A DNA stretch of 64,000 nucleotides from assembly GCA_028023455.1 (NCBI GenBank), contig JAQFVV010012400.1:16673490-16737489 (forward strand), read 5' to 3'. The stretch is from Epiperipatus broadwayi. Lineage: Eukaryota > Onychophora > Udeonychophora > Euonychophora > Peripatidae. Positions within the stretch are counted from its first letter, which is position 1, and each line of letters starts with the position of its first letter. A program made the translations under genes and the position numbers. Below, one piece after another: positions 35,101-46,489 of the stretch. The notes beneath the pieces are model-generated. The model saw only the letters and a list, made by a program, of their open reading frames with translations. It was not told the DNA's origin and searched no databases.

Positions 35101-36995
35101 TAATTTAGTTGAAACTTTGCATATATATATTCTTAATGACAATACACTTTTTTCTAGTTTGATGCAAAGAATTTAAACAACAACTACAACAAAATAGTAG
35201 AAATTAAATTTTTTAATTTTATAGGGATTCATTTTATATAAAACTAAAAAGTAGAAAATGAAAAAAAAAAAAATTAAAGAAATGTTTTTATTCACATGAA
35301 TGCACAAAAAAATAAAAAATAAATTTTATTTAGCTTTCATGTTATTTTTGATATTATATAATCAAAAAAAAAAATCTGAAGCATTCATCTTTAGAAATAT
35401 TATTCATGTCTTAAATAGAGGTTACATTTATATATGATTTATAAACACAATAACAAAACAACAATGAATATTAAATTAAAAATGCTAAAAAAATTGATAG
35501 AAGGTATAACTAAGTTTATTTCTAAACATGATTGCTCCATGTTTTTATTTTTGGTCACTTAATACCAAGGAAACTGAAGAATTTTTTTTTTTTACTTTTT
35601 AATGCATTTATGTTATAAAAAAGCATTTCTTTAAACATTTTTTTACTATATTTTTAAAATAATGATTAGAATGTCTAATTTCTGAGGAGTAAAGAAATTT
35701 TTTGTAGCATTTACAGAGAAGTATTAAATATTGAGATGCTGTATTATGACTTGATACTAGAGCATTATGACCAAGTTACAATTGCTTAGCCATATATGTT
35801 AAATGAATTATAATCAGAAACTAAAACATCTCATTTTTCGTTACTAATAAAAGGAAAAGACTCTCATGTGATATTGAAAAATGCTGTGGAACTAATTTAT
35901 ATTTGCTCAGCATTCGTGATAGGGATGAACAAAACCGGAAAGAGCTGGTAAAGAAAGCATCATATACTCATGATTACTGAACCCATGGTTTCTAATGAAT
36001 AATAATGATTTCCTAGTTTATGAAGCTATTATTTTAAAATGTCTGCAAAAATTATATATATTTAGAAGTGGTGGTGGAACTGGAAATTGCATTGCTGTAA
36101 GCTGTTCATTTTTATATAAATTTAAATGCTTCTATCAAGTTTTAATGAACTGAATAATTTCAGTGAGCCTGCTTACTTTCCTGACTTTTAAGTTTTGTCT
36201 TATTGAGCATCAACAAACTTGCGGAACATATTCAAACACAATACCTAGTCTATTTTAGATATTTTTATCTTAACATTGTATACAGACAGAATTTAACTTA
36301 TTTAGTTTTTTGTTAAAAAATATATATTTTTTTGGTAATAATAGTTTTTCTGTAAAATTTTATTGGAGATTTTTTTCAACATTTTTTTTAGTTTACATTT
36401 TATTTGTGGTCAAGAAGAAATATTTAATAGTAACTCTTATTTGGTTTTTATTCTTAAAGTCAGATGGAAAACATACTGTTTTTCCTTCTTAATTTATTAA
36501 ATGCCACATAAATTTCATAATTCATTTTTTTAGCCAATTTAAAATTGATTTTTAATACTGATTAAAATGCTTATCTTGTTCATCAGAGATTTGCTTTAAC
36601 TAATGAGAAAAATCATTTATGGATATATAATTTGTTTTTTTTTTTCATTCTCATAATTTTTAATTTTGTAATTGTTTATGATCTCAGCTTATTATATAAA
36701 GCTTGCCATGTAGTTGAAACTTTTTTTTGAAAATTTGTTACCAAATTATAAGAAATAATATCTGATCTCTGTAAGTTGCTAGAATTTATGTAATTTAATG
36801 TTAATTTTTTTTTCATTTTAAAATAAAAACGAATATCACATAATAAAAATGGATATCTAGATATTCTTACTTTGTGAATAAAACTATATACATGTGCATG
36901 ATCATATACAATAAAAACAACTATAATAGTAAGATAACAATCATATTCGAAAGAGCACCAGTTAATGCAAAAAATTGGGGAAAAAACTGTACCTT
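32175..36995. other. Long AT-rich stretch, no gene seen; C13 tract
   Basis: Nothing coding was recognised. A run of 13 C residues lies at 32814-32826, and a 12-base near-tandem CAGATCGTAT repeat near 34144-34170. From about 34250 to 35150 the plus strand is T-rich over long distances. Short frames such as 36310-36492 are Phe/Leu-rich chance frames. Confidence 0.5.
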
Positions 36996-37004
36996 CTTAT
37001 AAAA

Positions 37005-37404
37005 CAGGGGTCCCCAACCCTATGCCCGTGGCACCATGGTGCCCGCAGACCATTTTACGTATGCCCGCCGCTATCCGAACACGGTAAAAAATTATTTATC
37101 TGATACAAATAAATATAATTTTTAAAATTTCTTATAAATTATTGTATTATATTGTAATCAAATTGTAGAGCATACTATATATACTTTTACAGCGTAAAAA
37201 TATAAATGTTAATTATGTTAAAATTTTATTTTTAAAATAAATATTTTTTTGTACATTATGTGTATTATTAACAATATCCAACTATAAATTTACATTAAAA
37301 AAATAAATGGTGCCCGCCACCTGGTTGAAAAAATAAATGGTGCCTGCCACCTGGCCGGTATTATAGAATGTGCTCTTTAAGTGCAAAAATGTTGGGGATC
37401 CCTG
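37005..37404. mobile_element. hAT-type non-autonomous DNA transposon (MITE)
   Basis: Terminal inverted repeats CAGGGGTCCCCAAC (left) and GTTGGGGATCCCTG (right) are of the hAT superfamily type. The flanking 8-bp sequences TTATAAAA (36997-37004) and TTATAAGA (37405-37412) form a target-site duplication with one mismatch, the length expected for hAT. The 400-bp element has no transposase and is AT-rich inside, so it would need a transposase supplied in trans. A 30-bp internal tandem duplication is listed separately. Confidence 0.9.
37298..37357. repeat. 30-bp tandem duplication inside the hAT MITE
   Basis: The unit, running from AAAAAATAAATGGTGCC to CACCTGG, occurs twice in tandem with three differences (CCCGCC/CCTGCC and the last bases TTG/CCG). 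It lies within the GC-richer right end of the element. Confidence 0.9.
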
Positions 37405-37414
37405 TTATAAGATA

Positions 37415-39780
37415 ATGGAAATGCTTTATCCACATTTTCAGATTATAGGTGCAAGCTAAAGCTCCTGAATGATGATGTTTAATAATCAGAAAGTATGAGT
37501 GTGTGACCATTGATTACTCAAGTTTACAATAAATGGCCCTAGAAAAAATTAAGTAGAATGAAATAATGCTTTTAAAATAGTTATAACTCAGTTCAGTCAA
37601 TTTGAAAGTTAAAGGTTCACAAACTGTCATTATATTTCTGAATAGATATTTTACATTATTTATAAAGGTTATAATAATGGACATCTTTTAATTTTATATA
37701 TATATAGTTTTTGAAATATAATAATGCTATGACACATGAGAAAAAAACAAACAAACTTATACTTCTTGATCTGTATTGTATTCATTATTGTAACATGTGG
37801 ACATTTAGTAAACAATTGCTGAAAGGTATCTCACTTAGTAAATCTGAAAGAACTTAATGGATCTACACTTTTTTGTTTGAATAATACCAGGTAATAAATT
37901 TTATGTAAATTTAGTATTGGAGAAAGTCCTTGCAGATTTCATAATTTTTTTTTATTGATGTTAAAATTGATATATTAGTACAGTAAGCACTTTGAATATA
38001 TATGTACATCTTAGAACATTTTTATATTTTTTATGTAATAGAGAAAAACATGAAAATAGTTTCTTAAGCATAAAAATTAAATATTCATATTGTTTAAAAA
38101 CAATCATTTGTGTGATAGATAGGGTAATCTTCTAGCAGGTCATGAACTTCGCAAGCAGATTAAAGATTCATCGATTTGATGAATCTTACAAATTTTTTTT
38201 AGTTTACAAGTAGGCCTAAAGTTTTTTTTCAGGTAGCTAGTCAATAGTTATCTTAGATGGTCATCCAATTTTGGTTCAAAAGTTAATTTGGATTATTTAG
38301 ATAAGTATTGGTTTATGCACTAAATATGACTGTAATATGATGTTATCAATATTGATGAGAGAAATGTCATATTCCTATATTCCTATGAGTCCATGTTTTT
38401 TTTTTATCTTTTAATTATAAAGTTGTAAAAAGTATATTACTTATATTTTAAAAAATATTTTTCCTAAAAGACAAGACGTTTTTGCCAGCAATATATAATA
38501 AAAATAATTGATCACTTTAAACCAAGATCTTCAATGGTCACTGAATTGTAATATGTAATGTTTGCAATAAGAGTATTTGATTTTTTTTACCAGATATAAC
38601 ATTTAACCATTTATTATTTTTTTTGTGTGCTATAACAGCAGTTATAGAATAATGTTCTGTGGGTTATTTAATGCAGCATTCAATTTTGTTGTGGATATAT
38701 TTACAGAGAAAACTTAGAGTATAATGAAAACTGAGTTAGGATTCTGAAACCTGGTGATCCAGTAGTCTTTTTTTAAAAAAAATTGTCTGCAGATTGATTT
38801 TCAATCTATGTTTAATTTGATAAAATTAACATTTCTAGTTGTCAGTTTGCGCAACTTGATCCCAGTTTTTGTATACCTGGTATTTTGTGAAGTTAATCAC
38901 ATTATCTATTAAGAGTTTTGTTTCAGTGAAAAAAAAAAACAAAACTATACAGGCAGTCATCCACATTTGTACCTAATTGGTTTTTGAAATGTGTATGAAA
39001 GTTGAAATGTATGACAATGTAAAAAAAACATCAAAAAGGGTTTTCAAAATACATATGTATTTCTGCTAAGTATTATATTTATATTTTTAAAAAAAGTTCA
39101 AAGAATTCTTAATATATAATAAATTTTCATACTTTGAAAATATTTTTTATCTAAGTTTTTTTTATTTTAATTGTAAAAAAAAAACAGGCTAAATACAGTA
39201 TATAGACACACTTAACACACTCATATATGTATAAGATTTAGATGAATAATATTAAAAAAAGTTTAAAAGCATAAGTTGACAGTGTATGAATTTGGAAATA
39301 TTCTTGAATTTTTTCTTGTTTTTCATGATTGAACATATTATTGATCAGCTTAAATTATATAAACAATCGATTGAAACAAAAGATTTGCTATCTTCGTTAT
39401 GATTGTATTGAGATTATGAGACTTTGATTTCTTTTTGTCCATATCAACACTGCTGTTTTTCACTCATGCTTATGAATTAATAAGGGCAAATTTTTTCATC
39501 AAAACAGAAATGTACATAAAGTGTTAGCACACGTTTTAACATAAACCTACAAGACACAATTTATCAACACACACGCTAACTTAAAACATCCCTACTCAAG
39601 ACAACCCATGATGCTGAAAATAAGAGATAATTAATGTTAGAGAGATGGGGAGGGATTAGTGACTCATAGTTCCTGAGAAATACATGCGTTTTGTCATATA
39701 TTGATAAAAATTGAAAGTACAAAATGTGTATGAAATAGCGAATTGCACAAAAGTAGAATGTATGAAAGTAGAAAACCATG
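37415..39780. other. AT-rich stretch, no gene seen
   Basis: Only a small hairpin (AAGATTCATC/GATGAATCTT around 38163-38187) and simple sequence were seen. The phrases GTGTATGAAAG and GAATGTATGA.AG recur near 38990 and 39725, hinting at an old duplication flanking the next fold-back. Confidence 0.45.
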
Positions 39781-39784
39781 ATTC

Positions 39785-40085
39785 CAGAACTTTTAATCAA
39801 AAGGAGGCATTCTGTGTCTCTTCTGGTTTATACGTAGAACCTTTAATATTGTTTCTATTTAATGGCTTATATTTTCCATCTGAAATAATTATCACTTTTA
39901 AAGAGTAACAAGCTGAAATTATTTTTAAAAAGTAACAAACTTGTTATTTTTCAAAAATGATAATTATTTCAGTTGGAAAATATAATGATATTAAATGGAA
40001 AAAAAAATTGTTTAATTAAAGATTCTATGTATAAATTAGAAGAGAATCTTACAGAATGCTTCTTTTTGATTCAAAGTTCTGTGTA
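39785..40085. repeat. Large imperfect palindrome (fold-back), arms about 140 bp
   Basis: The left arm (from AGAACTTTTAATCAAAAGGA through GCATTCTGTG, TTTAATGGC and ATATTTTCCATCTGAAATAA) pairs with the right arm (TGATAATTATTTCAG, GGAAAATATAA, ATTAAATGG, CAGAATGCTT, TTGATTCAAAGTTCT) around a centre near 39935. Mismatches and small indels are present but pairing runs the full length. No transposase, ribozyme core or clear target-site duplication was found. The short frames on both strands here are by-products. Confidence 0.75.
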
Positions 40086-40089
40086 ACAG

Positions 40090-42685
40090 GTTTTTTGTTT
40101 TTTTATTGAAACAAAACTACTAATAGATAATGTAATTAAACATAAAATTCCAGATATGCAAAATTGGGGATTATTTTGCACAAACTATCAATTAGAAATG
40201 TTAATTTTATCAGGTTTAAAAACAGATTGAACGTCAACCTGCATTAATATAGTTTGAAAGCCTTATTACTTGGCATACAATGAAAAACTGTTACATTTTT
40301 CACTATGTGATGATCTTGAGATTTTAAAATGATGTTATTTATTTAGTATGATTTTTAAAATATTTTTAAATTATTGTGTTCTAGTGTAATGGAACATATT
40401 TTTGTTAGCAGAGAATTAAAATGTTGAAAATCTGTTTTTATATAAAAAAACAATGTCTTAGTTGTACTTTGAGGATTCATTGACCAACTGATTATATAAC
40501 TAATTATAATAAAGATGGATTAATGATGCAATTTGAGCTGCTTAATGCTTTCATTTATTCACAGTCAGATGAAATTATTATTCATTGCAAATGTAAATTG
40601 ATTTATATTAATAAATTAAAAAAACAACATATTGTAGTATACACATTAATATCCAACACCAGAAGGTGCCACTACTGGTGAGGATTCCAAGTATAAATGC
40701 CTACACAGCTGTACTATTACTCATAGCATTTAAAATTGCCTTTAGATCATGGAAAGTAGAGGTTCTGTGGAAATATCAATTGGCAGACTAGAAAGCAGTA
40801 AACAAATGTTAAAACAGATCTAACAATAAACAAAACAAAATTTATTTACAATACAATAGAGTTCAAATACAAACACATTTCAAGTTAATTACCCCTTTTA
40901 TATGTTAGCATATAGTGCATTTGGTATTTGGCAGCTTTAAATATTATTAAAATTTTACATGATAATGCTGCATCATTTTTGAAGATTACTAAATACTCTT
41001 ATTATTTTTATGGTTCTATTAGATATATGTTCCAAAATAAGATATGTGCACATATATATTTCACTTTTGCATTAAAAGAACAATCAATAACAAAGCACCT
41101 TAAATTTCTATAAACATTGACACCATAGTGACCCTTACAAAATTAGACTTATACACTGCATCTGATCCCATGCTACTTTAAAATAGAACAACAATAAATA
41201 GGCCTCTTAATTACCTGAAGTACAAAGCAAAAGTATATTACATGGGGAAAAATGTCTACCTGACAAATCAAAATCATTCTCAAGGACCTCAAGCAGGAAT
41301 AATATATCATGGGGAGGTAAGTCAACATACACAAAATTTAAGTATGGTGAATAAAATATCTAAGGATCACTATGAACATTTATTAATCTTTAATTTCAGA
41401 TATGTATGAAGCAAACAAAATAAACAGACACTGCCTATGAATTTAAGCATAATAAAATCAACTTATACACACACCCACATTAGACATATTTGCTTACATT
41501 AAAGATTTTTGAATATCTTCAGAGATATTAAATTTAAATTATTAAATAAATAACCAACTCTTACATATATATATTTTTAAAACTTTTTGTTTAGGAGAAA
41601 GATTGGTCTAAAACTAAATGTCAACTATTTTAAAACTAAATTGTTATTGTTAACAATCGTGGAAGTGATTTTTAAAAACTCTTTAGAAAAAAAATTTAAG
41701 AAGCAAAACCAATTTTTTTTAATATCTAGAATATTTAAAATATAAACTATTTTACTCAACTAATCGCATCTTGTACTTTTAATATTGAAAATATTTAAAA
41801 TATATTCAAAGACTGCCATGCCATCAAATATACTGATAAAAATGTCTTGAGTATTAAAAATGTCTAAATATTACAATGTGTTAATATAAAAGATAAATAC
41901 ATAAAATCATCTAAGTTAAATTATAAATATAACTGACTTGTTGGTAACAAAAGTTTAAAACTATCAAATAGTTTAATAAATAAATAGGTTATCTTAAAGT
42001 CCAAAAAATACAGCTGGGTAGATATTATTTTCTTCTAAAAGTGGAATTAAATTTATGTATGTATATATATTTTCAAAAATAGAGTGTTTTAGTGGTTTAT
42101 TAGTGAAGTCTTTCAATCTTGGTCACAATCAAGTATATTTTTAGGTAGAGTTGTTATGAAATTTTTCCTTTTACTGTTAAGAAGAGCTGTTTAATTGCAT
42201 ATGTGAAAATAGTTGGCACAATGTTGGATCAAACTCAACAAGCGGACTCTGACATCCTAATGGTTATGGACTGCATGTGGGAGAAGCGGTCAGCAATGTA
42301 TATTTATTAATTCAATTATTGGTAGAGATTTGGTACATCATGTTAAGTAGGCAAAAGTAAAGACCAAAAGAGTAGACCTATTTTTTGAACTGATCTTTTT
42401 ATATCTCCCAGCTTTGCAAAATATATTTTTTTCTTTAACAAGCCCATATGTTTAACAAAAATTTTAAAATTAAACAGCCTAGTAATTATTTTAATTCTTC
42501 ATGTTTACAAAATTTGTTAATTAATCCACCCCACCTGTTTATATAATTCTTTATTTAAACAAAGTCATATATATATAAATGATAGCCATTTTAATCCCTA
42601 AAATATTTTTTATTGAAATTTAAAATACTTGCAACAAAGCTTAAAATAAATTGTTTTTCCTTGAATTTTAATTAATAATAATACA
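40090..42685. other. AT-rich stretch, no gene seen
   Basis: A slightly GC-richer patch at about 40640-40780 and another near 42230-42300 (GCGGACTCTGACATCC, GGGAGAAGCGGTCAGC) have no recognisable identity. No RNA gene or repeat family was identified. Confidence 0.45.
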
Positions 42686-42692
42686 AAATAAT

Positions 42693-42792
42693 TGAACGAA
42701 AGAGGGGCTAGGGATCAGAGAAGATGGATTGAATTTGGAGAGACCTTAATCTTATAGTGGATCGACAATAGTTGAAAATGATGATGATGACA
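42693..42792 (+). pseudogene. 3' end fragment of an RTE-type LINE
   Basis: The plus-strand reading 'RDQRRWIEFGETLIL.WID' matches the extreme C-terminus of the RTE copy at 49.7-52.6 kb ('KDRRRWIEFRETFILQW'). It is followed after a few bases by a GATGATGATGA-type tail. Only about 100 bp are present, i.e. a severely 5'-truncated insertion. RTE elements typically end in short tandem repeats of this kind. Confidence 0.8.
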
Positions 42793-43115
42793 AATTGAGC
42801 ATAATTTTAGGGATTATTATTTAACTAAACTTTGTTCCTATAACAAATTTTTAAAACAGATTTATTTGAAATATATTTAGTTAAAGTAAGTCAGTTTATC
42901 TTTTTAAAACTAAAATAAGATTGACTTAAGTTGATTTTAAATACAGATCTTTATCAATAATTTATGAAACTTGAATTTGATTTATAATTCACCAACTACT
43001 ATATTTTTAAAAATAAATTAAAGATTTGAGATAGATCACTATCTCAATATATAGGTTTGTCAATGTGCATCAATTTTTTTCATTCTACAGTATTATTAGT
43101 CATAAAGTTTATAAT

Positions 43116-43211
43116 ATATATTGTGGAGAGTTAGGGGCTTGCTCCGCCACGGGTTGACCTGGTATTGCAATACTTCCAGGAACGGCTCATTTCTCTTTCC
43201 AGAGGAAAAAA
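43116..43211 (+). mobile_element. U2 snRNA-derived retro-insertion (3' part of U2)
   Basis: The segment at 43133-43181 contains GGGGCTTGCTCCGCCAC and GACCTGGTATTGCA, then TACTTCCAGGAACGGC. This matches the 3' stem-loop region of U2 spliceosomal RNA (stem-loop IV: GACCUGGUAUUGCAGUACCUCCAGGAACGG). The U2 5' half, with branch-point recognition and Sm site, is missing. It is followed by TTCTCTTTCCAGAGG and a poly-A tract. A direct repeat AAAGTTTATAAT (43104-43115 and 43212-43223, extending further with one mismatch) flanks the unit, showing reverse-transcribed insertion. It is either a truncated U2 retropseudogene or a member of a snRNA-derived SINE. Confidence 0.8.
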
Positions 43212-43879
43212 AAAGTTTATAATGTATATGTATGGTGTGTAATAGTCTTTTTGATTCATTAAAAATTTAATATTTTACAAAATAAAATAGATTTACAATT
43301 AGATCATGAAAAGGTGAGTCCAATATATGTTTGTTTTCACTTTTTTAATGCATTATTATTATTTTTACAGGTTTAGCATTTTTCTAAGATTTTTTTGTTT
43401 AAATTGTCCATAAATCTTTTAAACTTGAGTAGATTGGACATTTGATATATTTTTAAATAATTCACTGTAAGCATTTTGGAAATAATGAATATTATAAACC
43501 ATTAGGATGTTATCTATATCATTCATATTTATATGAGTACATAAATGTGAAAATTGTTTGTCACTTTATAACACAACAGATATTGTACCAATTATAAGAA
43601 TCTTACATGATTTTCTTTTCTTTTTTTGTATAGAATTTTACTAGCATATACATTTTTGCTTTGTTTTAAAAAATTTGTAATTTGCAATATAAAAGTTCAT
43701 GGAACACCAGAAAAAATCAAAAAGGGGGCATCACTGATTAAAAGATTACATAGTTGAAAAATTTTTTAAACAAGGAGTATAGTTTTTGGTAAAGCAAGGT
43801 AAATATATTTTAAATTACTTAAACAGTGTTTGTGCTACATATTTAAGTTCTCATTTGAATAACGACAATTTATATCAGT

Positions 43880-44110
43880 TATAATAATGAATTTGATAAA
43901 TGTTTAGATTTATAGTTTATATATTTAACACATGTTAATGTAAAATTTAAAATATCATTGATACAGCAAGAGTAATACTACTGAATTTGATAAATCTTTA
44001 CTATGAAATTGATAAATTTATAGAGATGTCAGTTTAAATATATTTAACACATGAAAAAGTAAATTTAAAAATGTGAATATAGCCAGAGTTTACTATTAAA
44101 TTTGACAAAC
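43880..44110. repeat. Diverged tandem duplication of about 110 bp
   Basis: The two units share TGATAAAT.TTTAGA, TATATTTAACACATG, TAAAATTTAAAAT and AGTA.TACTA-like blocks in the same order. Considerable divergence indicates an old duplication. Confidence 0.5.
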
Positions 44111-44264
44111 TTTTATCATTTCCCTTTAAGCGTATTCTCACATGATAATGGGTGGGTATTTGCCTGATTTTAAAGATATTAACCTCCATTAATTAACTAA
44201 AATACTAATATAGATATAATAATAAAATGATAGGCTAAATATAGGAAATAAAAAAAATGTGTGA

Positions 44265-44560
44265 GAGATAGGCTACCATTATTTATCTTCTAAAAAATGT
44301 CCATTTACAATAAATAAATAAAAAAAAAGTAACTTTTCTATAGTATTGAAAAAATATATATTTTTTTCCCATTATTTATCTATTATTTTATATACACACA
44401 CATAAGATTTTTGCTTTATGGTACTTAGCTCAATTTAAACAATAAAGCAAAAATAAATGCTTGAATGGTAGCTTCACATTATTTCTATTTGAAACAATGT
44501 CGATTTACAATAATTAAAAACTGGCTTTTCTACAGAGACAATACTAAAAATTATTAAATA
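44265..44560. repeat. Diverged direct duplication of about 85 bp
   Basis: The units at 44265-44350 and 44465-44560 share ATTATTT.T.TT..AA.AATGTC[CG]ATTTACAATAA and CTTTTCTA.AG...AATA. They lie downstream of the preceding tandem pair. No function was recognised. Confidence 0.5.
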
Positions 44561-45049
44561 GAATAAATTATTTACTTTTAAAAATACTAGCAGTGTGGGT
44601 AATAAATTAATCTTTTATTAAATGCTTTATAAAATATTTTAAACAATATTAAAAATTATCCTATAGAATATTTTAAAGAATCTTAAAAATATTTTATTGT
44701 TATTTATGTATACAGTGCATTCTAATATCTTGCAATTTTTGTGGTCAATAACTAAAGTATGTTATTACACTATACATGCATTGATTCAAAAATGATATTT
44801 CAGATTCTTGGCAAGAGTAACAGCCACTTTTTTACTTGGACATACACATTACAATTAACAATAATATTTGTAAAGAAGTTTATTAATCAAATTATATGCA
44901 AGCATGAAAATGAATAAATAGTTAAGTATTTAAGTTAATACATAAAGAAAATATCTATCTTATAAATTTTGTGTTATAGCCAGGAACAAGAACCATATCA
45001 GGTGACTCAGGAGATTAAATCAGTCTTATCTCTTCTACATTAAAATGAT

Positions 45050-46470
45050 ATTTAATATAGAAATGCATAAATTTATTCTTAAAAGAAATAGATATATATA
45101 TAAATATAAAAAAAAAACCCCACAAATACATATAAAATGAAATAAAAAGTCACAAAATTTTACTAGAATTCTCTCATGACTATGGTTTCATCTATTAACA
45201 AATGGATCTTCTCAAGTGAAATTTCATTAGATATAAACAACATATATATACAAAACAAAATCACCTCATAATTCACTTCAAAAACCAACTACTCTTAACA
45301 TCAAAGATTATCTTTATGAATTGGTGGCTTTAGAGAGATTTATCATCAGTGTTTTTTGGATTCTTTTGAATTTGTTTTTCATAAATGATGATAACATTTG
45401 CATTGTCAAATAATATTTTATGATCTATATTCAGTTTTTGAATATACAAAGCTGAATTATGACATCTATTTTTAACTCTCTTATAAACATTGACTTAATT
45501 TACTTTGACCTATATAAATTTTATTACAATCGCAAGGAATCTAATAAATTGTTACCAAGAATAGATATTTAACTCAAGGCTTTTTTTCCATGCCATTTTC
45601 ATACCACCCAATAAATTACAATTTTTATAAACCAATTTATAAATTGATGACTTATATGGTAAAGAAATAAATTCTTTATTCTCACTAACAATTAAATTTT
45701 TATTATTATCAGGCTTATAAATATTTTAATTAAATATAATTTTCTAATAAATTCATGGTTATAATCTAAATCAATATAGTTAGAATCAAATTGATTTTTC
45801 TGAATATAAGCATTATTTTCAAAATTATTAAGCCTTCTACTCCTATAACAACTATCTGGCCATATCATATTTCTTAAATTTTTTGTTTAATAAAATGTCT
45901 GCAAAATAAAACACCAACTTTATGAACACTAAAATCTAGAAATTTGAATTTAACAAATTCAAAAGTATACCTCAATAGTAAAATTAATATTAGAATTAAA
46001 AGCATTCAATCTATCAAAAAAATCTTTCAATTTATCATTTTGAATAACAAACAATTCATATATTTAACAAATAATTTTAAAGAAAAGAAAAATGATGAAT
46101 AAAATTTCTTTCTAAAAAATCAATACAAAGAGCACATCAAAGAAGAAATAATATAACCAATCCATCCCTCTCTAATATAAAAAACCATCATTGCACATAA
46201 AATATATAGAATCCTCTAATAATAAACAGAGCAAAACTCTCCATACAGTATTGCCACCCTGTGCTACTCTGTTTAGCACAGGTGGCAATACTGTATGGAG
46301 AGTTTTGCTCTGTTTATCAACAATTAATGTGCTAGTATAGGAAATGTGATCATGTGATCCTCTAATAATAGTAGAAAATTCTGAATAATCAATCTAAAAT
46401 AGAATAATTAAAATTTATTAAACATTTTCACTAATTTATTTAAAATAAATAACTTAAATTTTTAAAACAA
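45050..46470 (-). pseudogene. Penelope-like element relic (RT and GIY-YIG), minus strand
   Basis: Minus-strand translation with frameshifts gives the reverse transcriptase middle ('IYFMCNDGF', 'REGWIGYIISSLMCSLYI', corresponding to the G-PLS...IYM block), a linker region 'LKDFFDRLNAFNSNINFT' and 'KFLDFSVHK'. Nearer the 3' end (45560-45300) comes a GIY-YIG endonuclease remnant ('CDCNKIYIGQSK', 'NSALYIQKLN', 'ILFDNANVI'). Fusion of an RT of this type to a GIY-YIG domain is diagnostic of Penelope-like retroelements. The YxDD catalytic box is not intact. A family A element (46225-46359) interrupts the RT region. The copy runs head-to-head with the relic at 46490-48335. Confidence 0.8.
46225..46359 (+). 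mobile_element. Family A fold-back element with perfect 14-bp target-site duplication
   Basis: Arms GAGCAAAACTCTCCATACAG and CTGTATGGAGAGTTTTGCTC, plus inner TATTGCCACCTGTGCTA-type arms, make a nearly perfect hairpin. The one-sided tail ends TAGGAAATGTGATCATGTG. ATCCTCTAATAATA occurs at both flanks (46211-46224 and 46360-46373) without mismatch, making this the youngest-looking family copy. It split a Penelope-like RT region on the minus strand, which reads continuously when the element and one duplication copy are removed. Confidence 0.9.
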
Positions 46471-46477
46471 AATCATT

Positions 46478-46489
46478 GGGGGGGGGGGG
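46478..46489. repeat. G12 homopolymer at the junction of two Penelope relics
   Basis: Twelve consecutive G residues lie between the 5' side of the minus-strand relic and the 5' side of the plus-strand relic. It is one of three long G or C tracts in the window. Confidence 0.95.
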
